DNA of 64,000 bases. It comes from JBGUVL01 sp964370395 (GTDB lineage Bacteria > Bacillota_I > Bacilli_A > Erysipelotrichales > Erysipelotrichaceae). Numbering within the stretch: position 1 is the stretch's first letter; each line of letters starts with the position of its first letter. The translations under genes were made by a program, and so were the position numbers. Below are positions 18,564 through 26,740 of the stretch, one piece after another. The stretch is taken from contig CAYJIZ010000003.1 in the NCBI GenBank assembly GCA_964370395.1, positions 62,001 through 126,000 on the forward strand. Reading direction: 5' to 3'. The notes beneath the pieces were generated by a model that did not search any database, was not told the origin of the DNA, and worked only from the letters and a program-made list of their open reading frames with translations.

Positions 18564-18577
18564 TCTTTTTCTTTCAT

Positions 18578-19456
18578 TTATTTACAATTTCTTTCTTTTT
18601 CTTTTTCATTTTGTGCAATCACTTCGTACATCACCTTAGCAACACCGTTGTTGAAGTTAAAGTCTGCTTCAAAGTTAGCTGCTTCTTTTAATTGTGCCAC
18701 TGCATTTTTCATAGCATAGGAATGAGGAAAAGATTGAATTAATGTCATATCGTTAAAGTTATCTCCGATTACTACTACTTCGTCCTTCTCATAACCATAT
18801 AATTCACAAATCGATCTTGCCATATCTCCCTTCGTCGAATGTTCGCTTAAAATTTCCACATTGCTTCCAAACGAAGAAGTCACTTGAATGCCTTCTACTT
18901 GTTTTAATTCTTCTAAGCATCGTTTTCGTTCTTCTAAGTCAACAAATTGCGTTTCAATTTTTACGACACCCACTTCTGCTACACGATTAATATCGTTTAC
19001 TTTTACCACCGTGTTATCCAAATCAATCTCATTAAACAAGTGTAATACTTGCGCCATCGTCTTGTTAGTCGAACGCATATAATAATCCAAATACACTGCT
19101 TTCACGTTGTCTTGCACCAATGTCACGCGATCGTTCTCTAAATAATAGTCACTAATCACATCGTATTTATCAACAATCTTATGTACTTCTAACGTTTTTT
19201 CTTTTGGTAGTTTATAAGAAATTAATACTTTCCCATCGTTATCAAAAAACTCCCCACCATTTAATGCGATACACTTAACATGAACACCTATCGGTTTCAT
19301 AATTTGTTGAATGGCACTATAATCACGACCACTCGCTGGCATAAACGAAACACCACTTGCTCTTAAATCATGAATCGCTTTTTCTGTTTCTTCACTTAAC
19401 ATATGCATGTCATCTAATAATGTTCCATCAAAATCACTTATAAATAGTTTTATCAT
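18578..19456 (-). CDS. Cof-type HAD-IIB phosphatase, paralogue 3
   Basis: 292 aa with DFDGTLLDD at 8-16, ASGRD, and GDNFNDMTLI, same family as the two genes at 12774 and 13668 and closest in its motifs to the first. Motif I Asp8/Asp10 are intact, so it should be active. The charged tail EKEKERNCK is unusual. A TATAAT lies at 19476-19481. Substrate unknown. Confidence 0.9.
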   Translation of the reverse strand: MIKLFISDFDGTLLDDMHMLSEETEKAIHDLRASGVSFMPASGRDYSAIQQIMKPIGVHVKCIALNGGEFFDNDGKVLISYKLPKEKTLEVHKIVDKYDVISDYYLENDRVTLVQDNVKAVYLDYYMRSTNKTMAQVLHLFNEIDLDNTVVKVNDINRVAEVGVVKIETQFVDLEERKRCLEELKQVEGIQVTSSFGSNVEILSEHSTKGDMARSICELYGYEKDEVVVIGDNFNDMTLIQSFPHSYAMKNAVAQLKEAANFEADFNFNNGVAKVMYEVIAQNEKEKERNCK

Positions 19457-19500
19457 ATCGTTACCTCTAATGTTAATTATACAAGAATCCGATAAAAAAG

Positions 19501-19520
19501 TATTGCAAAAAAATGCAATA
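19501..19520. promoter_or_regulatory. palindrome between divergent HAD and MATE genes
   Basis: TATTGCA, six A, TGCAATA: 7-bp perfect arms. Its left arm contains TTGCAA, which sits 15 bp before TATAAA (19524-19529) as a possible MATE promoter. It looks like an operator for one or both genes. Confidence 0.45.
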
Positions 19521-19561
19521 ATCTATAAAATTTGACTGGTATGGGTAATAAGGGGATACGT

Positions 19562-20911
19562 ATGAAAACAAAAGCACTCGATTTAACACAAGGGAACATA
19601 ATGAAGTTATTGTTGGCATTTTCTTTGCCAATCTTATTCGCAAACATTTTTCAACAATTATACAATACTGTTGATACAATGATCGTCGGTCATTTTCTAG
19701 GGGACAAAGCATTGGCTGCGTTAGGGTCAAGTGTTGCGATTTATGAATTACTAGTAGGATTCAGCATTGGTGTAGGAAGTGGTTTCTCGATTGTTGTCGC
19801 AAAACACTTTGGTTCCAAAAACGAAAACGAACTAAAGAGGAGTGTCGCTTCTTCTATCGTATTAAGTCTTATTTTAAGTCTATTTATTATGATTCTAAGT
19901 TTCTTTGTCTTAGAACCATTTTTAATCATGTTACATACACCTGAAGAAATTTTAGCACAAGCACACTTGTACATTTTCTTAATTTGTATGGCAGTAAGCA
20001 TTACGATGGCGTACAACTTAAGCGCTGGATTGTTACGCGCTGTAGGTGATAGCATTACGCCACTTATTATTTTATTTATTTCATCAATCGTTAATATCGT
20101 CTTGGACTTATTGTTTATTTCTACATTTAATATGGGTATTGCCGGTGCTGCAATCGCCACCATCATCGCCCAAGCATTAGCCACAATCATATGTTTTGTC
20201 TACATTATGAAAAAGTGTCCGATGTTGAAAGTAAGAAAACAAGATTTTCACTACGATAAAAGTTTATACCATGATTTGATTGCACAAGGTAGTTCGATGG
20301 GATTAATGTTATCAATCGTTTCGCTTGGAACACTTGTCTTACAAGGTTCCATTAATGCATTTGGAACATTAACGATCGCAGCTCACACAACCGCAAGAAA
20401 ACTGACTAGTTTGTTATGTATGCCTTTGGGAACACTTGCTACTGCGGTTGCAACCTTTGCATCACAAAACAAAGGAGCCAACCAAATGCAAAGAGTCAAA
20501 GAAGGGGTCAAACAATCCATTCTCTTATCTTTCATATGGAGTATCTTTGTGACTGTTCTCACCTATGTTTTCGCAACTTTCTTGGTTCAACTACTATCTG
20601 GTAGTAGCGAAAACAAAGTCATTGAAATCGCAACGTTATACTTGCACACCAATATCCCTTTCTTTGTTGTATTGGGACCATTATTAATATTGCGAAGTGC
20701 GTTACAAGGAATTGGAAAGAAAGTCATTCCGCTTGTATCAAGTGTCATCGAGTTACTTGGAAAAGTCGCATTTGTCAGTATTTTTATTCCTTTTATGGGA
20801 TATTTAGGGGTTTGCTTCAGCGAACCGATCATTTGGATCTTAATGTGCATTCAATTATGGTTTGCGTTCTATCAAAACCCTGAAATCAAGCAACAAAAAT
20901 ACAATCTATAA
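19562..20911 (+). CDS. MATE-family multidrug efflux transporter
   Basis: 449 aa, about twelve hydrophobic segments, cytoplasmic membrane. The N-terminal stretch LLLAFSLPILFANIFQQLY with NTVDTMIVG is typical of the MATE family (DinF/NorM-like, VmrA group), which export drugs or metabolites using Na+ or H+. Start at MKTKALDL is set by AAGGGGA; the longer frame has no ribosome site. Ends in a shared terminator with the convergent gene pair. Confidence 0.9.
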   Translation: MKTKALDLTQGNIMKLLLAFSLPILFANIFQQLYNTVDTMIVGHFLGDKALAALGSSVAIYELLVGFSIGVGSGFSIVVAKHFGSKNENELKRSVASSIVLSLILSLFIMILSFFVLEPFLIMLHTPEEILAQAHLYIFLICMAVSITMAYNLSAGLLRAVGDSITPLIILFISSIVNIVLDLLFISTFNMGIAGAAIATIIAQALATIICFVYIMKKCPMLKVRKQDFHYDKSLYHDLIAQGSSMGLMLSIVSLGTLVLQGSINAFGTLTIAAHTTARKLTSLLCMPLGTLATAVATFASQNKGANQMQRVKEGVKQSILLSFIWSIFVTVLTYVFATFLVQLLSGSSENKVIEIATLYLHTNIPFFVVLGPLLILRSALQGIGKKVIPLVSSVIELLGKVAFVSIFIPFMGYLGVCFSEPIIWILMCIQLWFAFYQNPEIKQQKYNL

Positions 20912-20913
20912 AA

Positions 20914-20947
20914 AAAACGAATCTCTAATCATATAGAGATTCGTTTT
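20914..20947. terminator. shared bidirectional terminator
   Basis: 13-bp perfect stem (20914-20926 / 20935-20947) with A/T-runs on both sides. The stop codon and last sense codons of the minus-strand 80-aa gene form part of the hairpin. Confidence 0.92.
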
Positions 20948-21167
20948 CATGTAGTTTTTCATTTTTTATTGTAATATCGTCTTTGTTTTTCTCTGTCGTA
21001 CTTTTGTCTAACGTGTGCCAGTTAATTTTTTCTTTTTTTCGATGCAATCCAAACAAACGTTTGAATCCGCCAATAATCGCATCCCAAATAAACACCCAAA
21101 GGTGCATTGCAATAAAAGAAATAAGCACCATTATACCAAGTACAATTAAAACACTAACTAATTCCAT
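20925..21167 (-). CDS. small membrane protein, unknown
   Basis: 80 aa. One or two N-terminal hydrophobic helices (residues 3-33, with WVFIWDAIIGG) are followed by a basic patch (RKKEK) and a polar tail, suggesting a membrane anchor with the tail in the cytosol. It starts 2 nt after the 155-aa gene, so they are co-transcribed. No family recognised. Confidence 0.65.
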   Translation of the reverse strand: MELVSVLIVLGIMVLISFIAMHLWVFIWDAIIGGFKRLFGLHRKKEKINWHTLDKSTTEKNKDDITIKNEKLHENESLYD

Positions 21168-21169
21168 AA

Positions 21170-21637
21170 TTAACTACGTTTAAATTCTTCCCAGAAAACA
21201 TCCCATTTTGGTGTGTCTTCAGTTTGGTCGATGTAAACGAAGAAATCTTCATCACAGCGATCCATAATACAAAATGATGTGTAGCCTGCCATAATTCCCC
21301 CTTGGAAGTATAGACAGAATTCCCCTTGCACAATTTTCACTTTCTTCAAGTCAGCCATTGTGTATTTTACTGGATCTGAACATCCTTCTAAATCTGGTGT
21401 TGTTTGAATTAAAACAATACTCATATCAGAATGACGAAACCCAATAATTAAACTTGTGTATGTATATGTTGTTTTTCTAGCTAAAACATAGTTACTTGTT
21501 TTAACGTTTTGTGAAAAACCGTAAACAATATCATACCCCTCTTTATCTTCCACTACTTGATCAAATAAAGCACGCATTTTTGCTTTATTTTCTGCAACTC
21601 TAGTTGCATCCATTGCTTTTTTCTTAAAAAACCCCAT
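21170..21637 (-). CDS. hypothetical protein, operon partner of the small membrane protein
   Basis: 155 aa, soluble, mixed alpha/beta. The basic helical start MGFFKKKAMDATRVAENKA could lie along the membrane. No recognised domain; it resembles uncharacterised small Firmicutes proteins. Strong AGGAGG site. A good promoter and a 33-bp palindrome lie directly upstream, next to a divergent TetR gene. Confidence 0.7.
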   Translation of the reverse strand: MGFFKKKAMDATRVAENKAKMRALFDQVVEDKEGYDIVYGFSQNVKTSNYVLARKTTYTYTSLIIGFRHSDMSIVLIQTTPDLEGCSDPVKYTMADLKKVKIVQGEFCLYFQGGIMAGYTSFCIMDRCDEDFFVYIDQTEDTPKWDVFWEEFKRS

Positions 21638-21656
21638 TATTTTCCTCCTAATCCCT

Positions 21657-21689
21657 CTTGTTTACTCAAATTGGTATTTAGTAAACAAG
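21657..21689. promoter_or_regulatory. 33-bp palindrome in the tetR intergenic region
   Basis: Perfect 10-bp arms CTTGTTTACT / AGTAAACAAG separated by 13 bp. It covers the predicted transcription start of the minus-strand operon and lies about 80 bp upstream of the tetR promoter. Size and symmetry suit a TetR-family dimer site. Confidence 0.55.
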
Positions 21690-21692
21690 TAT

Positions 21693-21720
21693 ATTATACC
21701 ATACAATACGGATTTCACAA
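21693..21720 (-). promoter_or_regulatory. promoter of the 155-aa/80-aa operon
   Basis: Minus-strand TTGTGA (21715-21720), 16 bp, TATAAT (21693-21698) with an extended TG. Confidence 0.75.
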
Positions 21721-21744
21721 CGGTTCTTTGCATTAGATTTGCTT

Positions 21745-21773
21745 TTGCCCTTTTTCCTATTCCATGATATGAT
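21745..21773 (+). promoter_or_regulatory. candidate tetR promoter
   Basis: TTGCCC (21745-21750), 17 bp, TATGAT (21768-21773), followed by AGGGAGG before the ATG at 21801. Confidence 0.6.
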
Positions 21774-21800
21774 GAAACCAATTATTCAGGGAGGATAGAC

Positions 21801-22367
21801 ATGTCAAGTAAAGCCTATTCAGTAGAAGAAAGAGAAAATATTCGTGTGCAATTACTAGAGTGCGCAGCGAAACTTTATGCATCACAAGGAATCAAACAAA
21901 CGACAATTGTTGATATCACAAAAGCAGTAGGCATATCCAAACCTTTCTTTTACAAGTTTTATCCTTCTCTTCAAGAATTCATTATCGCTGTCTTAGATTT
22001 TCAATGGCACAATTTAAATCACGCAATCCAAGAAGTGGATGCGCGTCCAAATTGGGATTGGGAACAAAAAGCACGTGCTACCTTACATGCGATTATTCAC
22101 CACAAAGAAAACAACTTTGTGTTGATGAGCCAGGAAGAAGAAGTTTGGGTGTTCAAACGCTTGGATTCGCACATTTACCAATCATTCATGGATCGTCAGT
22201 TAATCTTTTTTCAGTTTTTATTGGATTGGTGGGAAATTCCAAAAGGTGCCTGCAAGCCCTGTATTCTTGCCAACTTAATCTTATCGATGACCATCGTTCG
22301 TAACTACGCAAGCGAATCCCTTCCCTTCTTGTATACAAACGATTTGGATGAAAGTGCATACGCCTAA
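21801..22367 (+). CDS. TetR-family transcriptional regulator
   Basis: 188 aa. The N-terminal DNA-binding domain (about residues 12-58) contains LYASQGIKQTTIVDITKAVG and ISKPFFYKFYPS, the TetR helix-turn-helix. The C-terminal ligand domain is not diagnostic of an inducer. Probably a repressor of itself and of the divergent operon at 20925-21637, through the palindrome between them; this is inference from position. Confidence 0.88.
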   Translation: MSSKAYSVEERENIRVQLLECAAKLYASQGIKQTTIVDITKAVGISKPFFYKFYPSLQEFIIAVLDFQWHNLNHAIQEVDARPNWDWEQKARATLHAIIHHKENNFVLMSQEEEVWVFKRLDSHIYQSFMDRQLIFFQFLLDWWEIPKGACKPCILANLILSMTIVRNYASESLPFLYTNDLDESAYA

Positions 22368-22407
22368 GCGGAGTGCATTATCGCCTATTTAAAATCATTA
22401 AAAAAAT

Positions 22408-22449
22408 AGAGTTATAAAGAAGCCTGTTATAGGCTTTTTTTATAACTCT
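22408..22449. terminator. nested hairpin terminator between tetR and the his operon
   Basis: Inner hairpin AAGCCT / AGGCTT (22420-22436) followed by a T-run serves the + strand. An outer 11-bp stem AGAGTTATAAA / TTTATAACTCT (22408-22418 / 22439-22449) contains the stop codon of the minus-strand phosphatase gene. Confidence 0.85.
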
Positions 22450-23225
22450 AAATGTTCTACATATTGTAAGTTGTACGACTTAAATGTTTCCTTTAGTTCC
22501 TCTTCTTTACTACGATCCAATAAAATCGTAGGGTTATGCGCATCATAACCAAAGCATACTTTTGTTCCTACTTCACCAATGATTCGAAAGACTTCATTGT
22601 TTGGATACAAGTAAGATGTCCCATGTTCGTATTGTTTCGTTCCATATTTTGTCCCTTTTAGATTAATTTCTAAAACGACATCATGTTCTTTTGCACATTG
22701 GGCAATTTTTCGTATCGCTTGTGCTTTTCGCTCTGTAAAATCACATCCGCTCAACATAAAATAATCGGGATGTGCAATATAAGAAAACAACCCACTTTCA
22801 ATACCAGCACATACTTGATCCGCCATTTTTTCAATGTATGAATCACCACAATACAATGGTTGATCATAGTATACATTAGAACGATCTGGGGCATGCTGAC
22901 CACAAATTAAATAGTCGCACTTGGCTTTCATCGTTTGTAGATGTTCTACCATATCGTCAAAGTATTCACACTCAAAACCAATACGTACATTAATTTGCTC
23001 TTTGTACTTTTCTTTTAACGCATTCATCACTTGTAAATAATCATCAAGCTCTAAATAAGGGATTCGCTCTTTGGGATCATCCCATCCCAAATAACCCATG
23101 TGTTCGCTCATACCTATCGTTTTAAAACCTGCTTGAATGGCAGCTTGAATGTATTCTTCTTCTTTTCCTACTGCATGCCCACATCGATAAGAGTGAGTAT
23201 GGTAGTTAAATGTCTGATAACTCAT
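22440..23225 (-). CDS. hisK: histidinol-phosphatase, PHP type
   Basis: Removes phosphate from histidinol phosphate, the penultimate segment of histidine synthesis. 261 aa PHP metal-dependent phosphoesterase: HTHS at 9-12, SEHMG near 40, ECEYF near 84, GQHAPD near 108, AHPDYF, and FGYDAH near the C-terminus supply the trinuclear metal site. Last gene of the his operon, 9 bp after hisE. The PHP type replaces the HAD phosphatase of enterobacteria. Confidence 0.92.
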   Translation of the reverse strand: MSYQTFNYHTHSYRCGHAVGKEEEYIQAAIQAGFKTIGMSEHMGYLGWDDPKERIPYLELDDYLQVMNALKEKYKEQINVRIGFECEYFDDMVEHLQTMKAKCDYLICGQHAPDRSNVYYDQPLYCGDSYIEKMADQVCAGIESGLFSYIAHPDYFMLSGCDFTERKAQAIRKIAQCAKEHDVVLEINLKGTKYGTKQYEHGTSYLYPNNEVFRIIGEVGTKVCFGYDAHNPTILLDRSKEEELKETFKSYNLQYVEHLEL

Positions 23226-23234
23226 AAACGTATC

Positions 23235-23564
23235 CTATAAGTTTTCAATCGGTTTGCGCTCAGGTTTTAAATTACTTGTCTTTTGACTACGACGATTTAA
23301 CTCTTCATTCACATCGTCTAGACTAATTCCTTTTTCAGCCATTAATACAAACAAGTGATAAAACAAATCACCTAACTCATTCACAACTTCTTCTTTGTTG
23401 TTTTCTTTCATGGAAGCAATGATCACTTCCGTGCATTCTTCTCCCACTTTTTTTAATATTTTTTCCAATCCTTTTTCATATAAGTATGCGGTATAAGAAC
23501 CCACTTCACTATTTGTTTTACGATCTAAAATAGTATCATAAAGTACTTGTAACTCATTTTTCAT
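23235..23564 (-). CDS. hisE: phosphoribosyl-ATP pyrophosphatase
   Basis: Second enzyme of histidine synthesis, hydrolysing PR-ATP to PR-AMP. 109 aa alpha-helical MazG-like protein with KVGEECTEVIIASMK and NELGDLFYHLFVLM, the metal-binding glutamates of the family. Encoded separately from HisI, overlapping it by 11 bp. Confidence 0.95.
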   Translation of the reverse strand: MKNELQVLYDTILDRKTNSEVGSYTAYLYEKGLEKILKKVGEECTEVIIASMKENNKEEVVNELGDLFYHLFVLMAEKGISLDDVNEELNRRSQKTSNLKPERKPIENL

Positions 23565-23910
23565 CAGTCTTGTCCTCCTTCAAAATTGTTGTATAAAAGC
23601 AAGAGCGAGCACCTGTGTGACAAGCCACACCCACTTGTTCTACTTTCATAAGTATTGTATCACAATCACAATCTAGCGTAATCTCTTTTACATATTGGTA
23701 GTGTCCACTCGTTTCTCCTTTTAGCCAAAATGCATCACGGCTTCTCGAGTAGTAGCATCCCATTTTCTTTTCTAATGTCATACGTAATGCATCTTCATTC
23801 ATATACGCCAACATCAACACTTCATTATTTTCATAATCTTGCACAATAACAGGAATTAATCCTCCTTGTTTCGCAAAATCAATTTTCTTCACTATTTCGT
23901 AATCAATCAT
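23554..23910 (-). CDS. hisI: phosphoribosyl-AMP cyclohydrolase
   Basis: Opens the adenine ring of PR-AMP, third step of histidine synthesis. 118 aa from the ATG at 23910 (AGGTGA five bases upstream); a GTG three codons earlier is less likely. Mg/Zn-binding motifs are visible: LDCDCDTIL and QVGVACHTGARSCF. Also WLKGETSGH. Lies 9 bp after hisF. Confidence 0.95.
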   Translation of the reverse strand: MIDYEIVKKIDFAKQGGLIPVIVQDYENNEVLMLAYMNEDALRMTLEKKMGCYYSRSRDAFWLKGETSGHYQYVKEITLDCDCDTILMKVEQVGVACHTGARSCFYTTILKEDKTDEK

Positions 23911-23919
23911 GAATTTCAC

Positions 23920-24681
23920 CTATAACCTTACTGGTATCCCTTCACTTTGTAGTACTTCTTTCACTTCTTGTACATCGTGTTGACCATAATGGAAAATACT
24001 CGCTGCCAAAGCTGCATCTGCTACATCTTTATGAAATACTTCACAAATATGTTCAATATTCCCACAACCACCAGAAGCGATAATAGGAACATTTACTTGC
24101 GCATTGACCGCTTTCAACATTTCAATATCAAACCCCTTTTTTGTACCATCTGCATCCATGCTCGTAAGTAAAATTTCACCAGCACCTAATGCAACGACTT
24201 GATTAACCCATTCGATCAAATCCATTCCCGTGTCTTTTCTACCACCGTTAATGTAGACATTCCATCCACTTTTATCATCACGAAGTTTTGCATCAATCGC
24301 AACGACAATGCATTGGCTACCAAACATTTGTGCCCCTTCAATGATGACTTGTGGATTGTGTACCGCAGCTGAATTAAGGGAAACTTTATCAGCCCCCGCA
24401 CGAAGCATCTTTACAATATCATCAATGACACGAATACCACCACCCACAGTAAAAGGTATAAAGATGGTTTCTGCTACTTTCTTTACTACTTCTACCATCG
24501 TTTCGCGACCTTCGTGTGTCGCACTAATATCCAAAAAGACAATTTCATCTGCTCCTTGTTCATAATACATTTTAGCTAAATCAACAGGATCTCCTACATC
24601 TTTTAAACCGACGAAGTTAATTCCTTTTACCACTTTACCTTCTTTCACATCCAAACAAGGTATGATTCGTTTCGTATACAT
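23920..24681 (-). CDS. hisF: imidazole glycerol phosphate synthase, cyclase subunit
   Basis: TIM-barrel subunit that uses ammonia from HisH to close the imidazole ring, yielding IGP and AICAR. 253 aa. KRIIPCLDVKEGKVVKG (catalytic Asp11 region), GGGIR, and AIDAK/ILLTSMDADGTKKG (second catalytic Asp) are present. Start at MYTKRI; the gene begins 1 bp after the hisA stop. Confidence 0.96.
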   Translation of the reverse strand: MYTKRIIPCLDVKEGKVVKGINFVGLKDVGDPVDLAKMYYEQGADEIVFLDISATHEGRETMVEVVKKVAETIFIPFTVGGGIRVIDDIVKMLRAGADKVSLNSAAVHNPQVIIEGAQMFGSQCIVVAIDAKLRDDKSGWNVYINGGRKDTGMDLIEWVNQVVALGAGEILLTSMDADGTKKGFDIEMLKAVNAQVNVPIIASGGCGNIEHICEVFHKDVADAALAASIFHYGQHDVQEVKEVLQSEGIPVRL

Positions 24682-24682
24682 A

Positions 24683-25402
24683 TTATGCCTCCTTACAAAG
24701 TGCAATTGCCTCTTTTAAATCTAACGTTTTGTGATACATCGCTTTTCCCGTAATGGTAGCATACAATCCTAATTGTTTAAGGGCTTGAATATCCCCAATG
24801 TCTTTGATTCCACCACTTGCGACAATATCAATTGAAACCTGTTCACTTAATTCCTTCAACATCTCAACATTTGGTCCACTTAAGGTTCCATCTTTTGAGA
24901 TATCCGTTACAATAATCGTCTTTACTCCTAGCTTTTCTAATTGCTTTGCGAAATCCAAATAATGAAGTTCACTCGCTTCAAGCCAACCTCTACCATACGC
25001 ATAACCATCTTTGCAATCGATACCAACCGCAATTTTATCTCCATATTTCGCCAGAGCAGCTTCTAAAAAAGCAGGGTCTTCCATTGCACTTGTTCCTAAA
25101 ATCACACGTGCAATCCCATTGTCTAAATAGTAAGAGATGGATTCCATACTGCGAATTCCTCCCCCTATTTCAACTGGAATACGTAGCGTCTTAGCCACTT
25201 CAACAATCGCTTCTTGATTGATTAAACTACCTTCTTTTGCCCCATCTAAATCGACTAAATGCAAATATTGCGCACCTTCCTCTTCAAATGTTTTCGCAAG
25301 TTCTAAAATACTTTGTCCTACTACTTCTTTTTGATTGTAGTCCCCTTGATAGAGACGCACTGGTTGCTTGTTGATAATATCTATTGCTGGAATGATAATC
25401 AT
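24683..25402 (-). CDS. hisA: ProFAR isomerase
   Basis: Amadori isomerase (1-(5-phosphoribosyl)-5-[(5-phosphoribosylamino)methylideneamino]imidazole-4-carboxamide isomerase). 239 aa half-barrel duplicate related to HisF: IIPAIDIINKQPVRLYQG at the start with the catalytic Asp, GGGIRS, and VTDISKDGTL with the second Asp. AAAGGAG precedes the ATG. Unlike the other his genes, a 134-bp gap separates it from hisH. Confidence 0.96.
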   Translation of the reverse strand: MIIIPAIDIINKQPVRLYQGDYNQKEVVGQSILELAKTFEEEGAQYLHLVDLDGAKEGSLINQEAIVEVAKTLRIPVEIGGGIRSMESISYYLDNGIARVILGTSAMEDPAFLEAALAKYGDKIAVGIDCKDGYAYGRGWLEASELHYLDFAKQLEKLGVKTIIVTDISKDGTLSGPNVEMLKELSEQVSIDIVASGGIKDIGDIQALKQLGLYATITGKAMYHKTLDLKEAIALCKEA

Positions 25403-25536
25403 GTTTCTCTCCTTTGTTTTGTTATTTCATGAAACAGGCATCGTAACACCGTATCTCATTATTCTAAATTACTATTATAATTCGCTATATGATAACCTTA
25501 ATAAAATTCACCTAAGATTATTTTATCCTTTAATAA
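25403..25536 (-). promoter_or_regulatory. hisH-hisA gap with a possible internal promoter
   Basis: A 134-bp AT-rich gap in an otherwise overlapping operon. On the minus strand TATAAT (25474-25479) is preceded, 16 bp away, by a poor -35 (TTAAGG, 25496-25501). No terminator or clear riboswitch was seen. Confidence 0.4.
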
Positions 25537-26151
25537 CTATGCTTCACACATCGCAACAAACGTCTTCAACATCAATAGCCCATCTTTTCCACTTTTTTCT
25601 GGATGGTATTGCATACCCAAAACGTTATCTTTTCGTACATATGCAGGAATTGTTATGTTTCCATATGTTGCATAAGCAACCAAATCCGTTTCATCATAAT
25701 CACACAAACAATATGAATGTACAAAATAGACAAATGGTTCTTTTTTGTATTGCTCCATAATTGGATCAACTTGCGTTTTATGCAACGTATTCCACCCTAT
25801 GTGTGGAATCTTAACAGTCGGGTCTTTCATTAACTGAATCTTTCCTTTTAATAATCCTAACCCTTTGCATTTCTGTACTTCAAAACCTTCTTCAAATAAT
25901 ATTTGCATACCTAAGCATATCCCTAATAAAGGTTTCCCTTTTTCAACTTCTTCTTTTATTGTAGCAATCAAACCACTTTTTTCAAGGTTTTGCATACAGT
26001 CATAAAAGGCACCTACTCCAGGTAAAATCAGTCCATCTGCACTTTGTAGTTGAGCAATGTCACTTGTGATAACACATTCGCAATCTACCTCTTTTAGCGC
26101 ATTATAAACACTATGTAAATTACCCATTCCATAGTCAATGATAGCAATCAT
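25537..26151 (-). CDS. hisH: imidazole glycerol phosphate synthase, glutaminase subunit
   Basis: Class I glutamine amidotransferase supplying ammonia to HisF. 204 aa. Nucleophile Cys in LGICLGMQ near residue 79, His in QYHPEKS and the following Glu-Lys segment near the C-terminus, and the N-terminal DYGMGNLHSV. The ATG overlaps the hisB stop by one base (TAATG). Confidence 0.96.
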   Translation of the reverse strand: MIAIIDYGMGNLHSVYNALKEVDCECVITSDIAQLQSADGLILPGVGAFYDCMQNLEKSGLIATIKEEVEKGKPLLGICLGMQILFEEGFEVQKCKGLGLLKGKIQLMKDPTVKIPHIGWNTLHKTQVDPIMEQYKKEPFVYFVHSYCLCDYDETDLVAYATYGNITIPAYVRKDNVLGMQYHPEKSGKDGLLMLKTFVAMCEA

Positions 26152-26732
26152 TAGATGACTCCTTTTGTTGAAGGTATCTTGTTGTTAGTTTGTTCTACTG
26201 CTACTTTTAACGCTCTTCCTAACGCTTTAAAAATAGATTCTAGTTTGTGGTGATCGTTACTTCCATACGCATTATTTACGTGTAATGTCATCTTCGCATT
26301 AAAAGCAAATGCTCGCAAGAATTCTTCGCACATCTCGCAAGAAAAAGTTCCAACACTATCGCGTTTCAATTCACAGTTGTATACTAAGAAACTTCTTCCA
26401 CTCAAATCCAAATCAACACTAGTTAAACATTCGTCCATTACTACACGACTGCTTCCATAACGTTCAATACCAAACTTGTTACCTAACGCTTCGGCTAATA
26501 ATTCACCAAGTAAAATTCCAGTGTCTTCCACTAAGTGGTGATCACACACATCCAAATCCCCTTTGGCTTTAATGGTTAAATCAAAGTTTGCTTGAAATGC
26601 AAATAGTGTCAACATGTGATCAAAAAAACCTACTCCTGTCGAAATATCACAGTTCCCATTTCCATCGACATTTAATTCCATGCTGATTTGTGTTTCTTTT
26701 GTTTCTCTTATTGCTTGCGCTACTCTTTTCAT
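26151..26732 (-). CDS. hisB: imidazoleglycerol-phosphate dehydratase
   Basis: Dehydrates IGP to imidazole-acetol phosphate. 193 aa monofunctional form, so the phosphatase step is left to the PHP enzyme. The Mn-binding histidine motifs are FFDHML, DHHLVEDTG and NDHHKLE. Start at MKRVAQ, set by AGGAGG; the longer frame begins 21 nt earlier. Confidence 0.96.
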   Translation of the reverse strand: MKRVAQAIRETKETQISMELNVDGNGNCDISTGVGFFDHMLTLFAFQANFDLTIKAKGDLDVCDHHLVEDTGILLGELLAEALGNKFGIERYGSSRVVMDECLTSVDLDLSGRSFLVYNCELKRDSVGTFSCEMCEEFLRAFAFNAKMTLHVNNAYGSNDHHKLESIFKALGRALKVAVEQTNNKIPSTKGVI

Positions 26733-26740
26733 ATGTCCTC

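Noticed and set aside
18469..18577. SAM (S-box) riboswitch before metF.
   Set aside because: Only about 110 bp, no S-box consensus or multi-helix junction; just a single hairpin.
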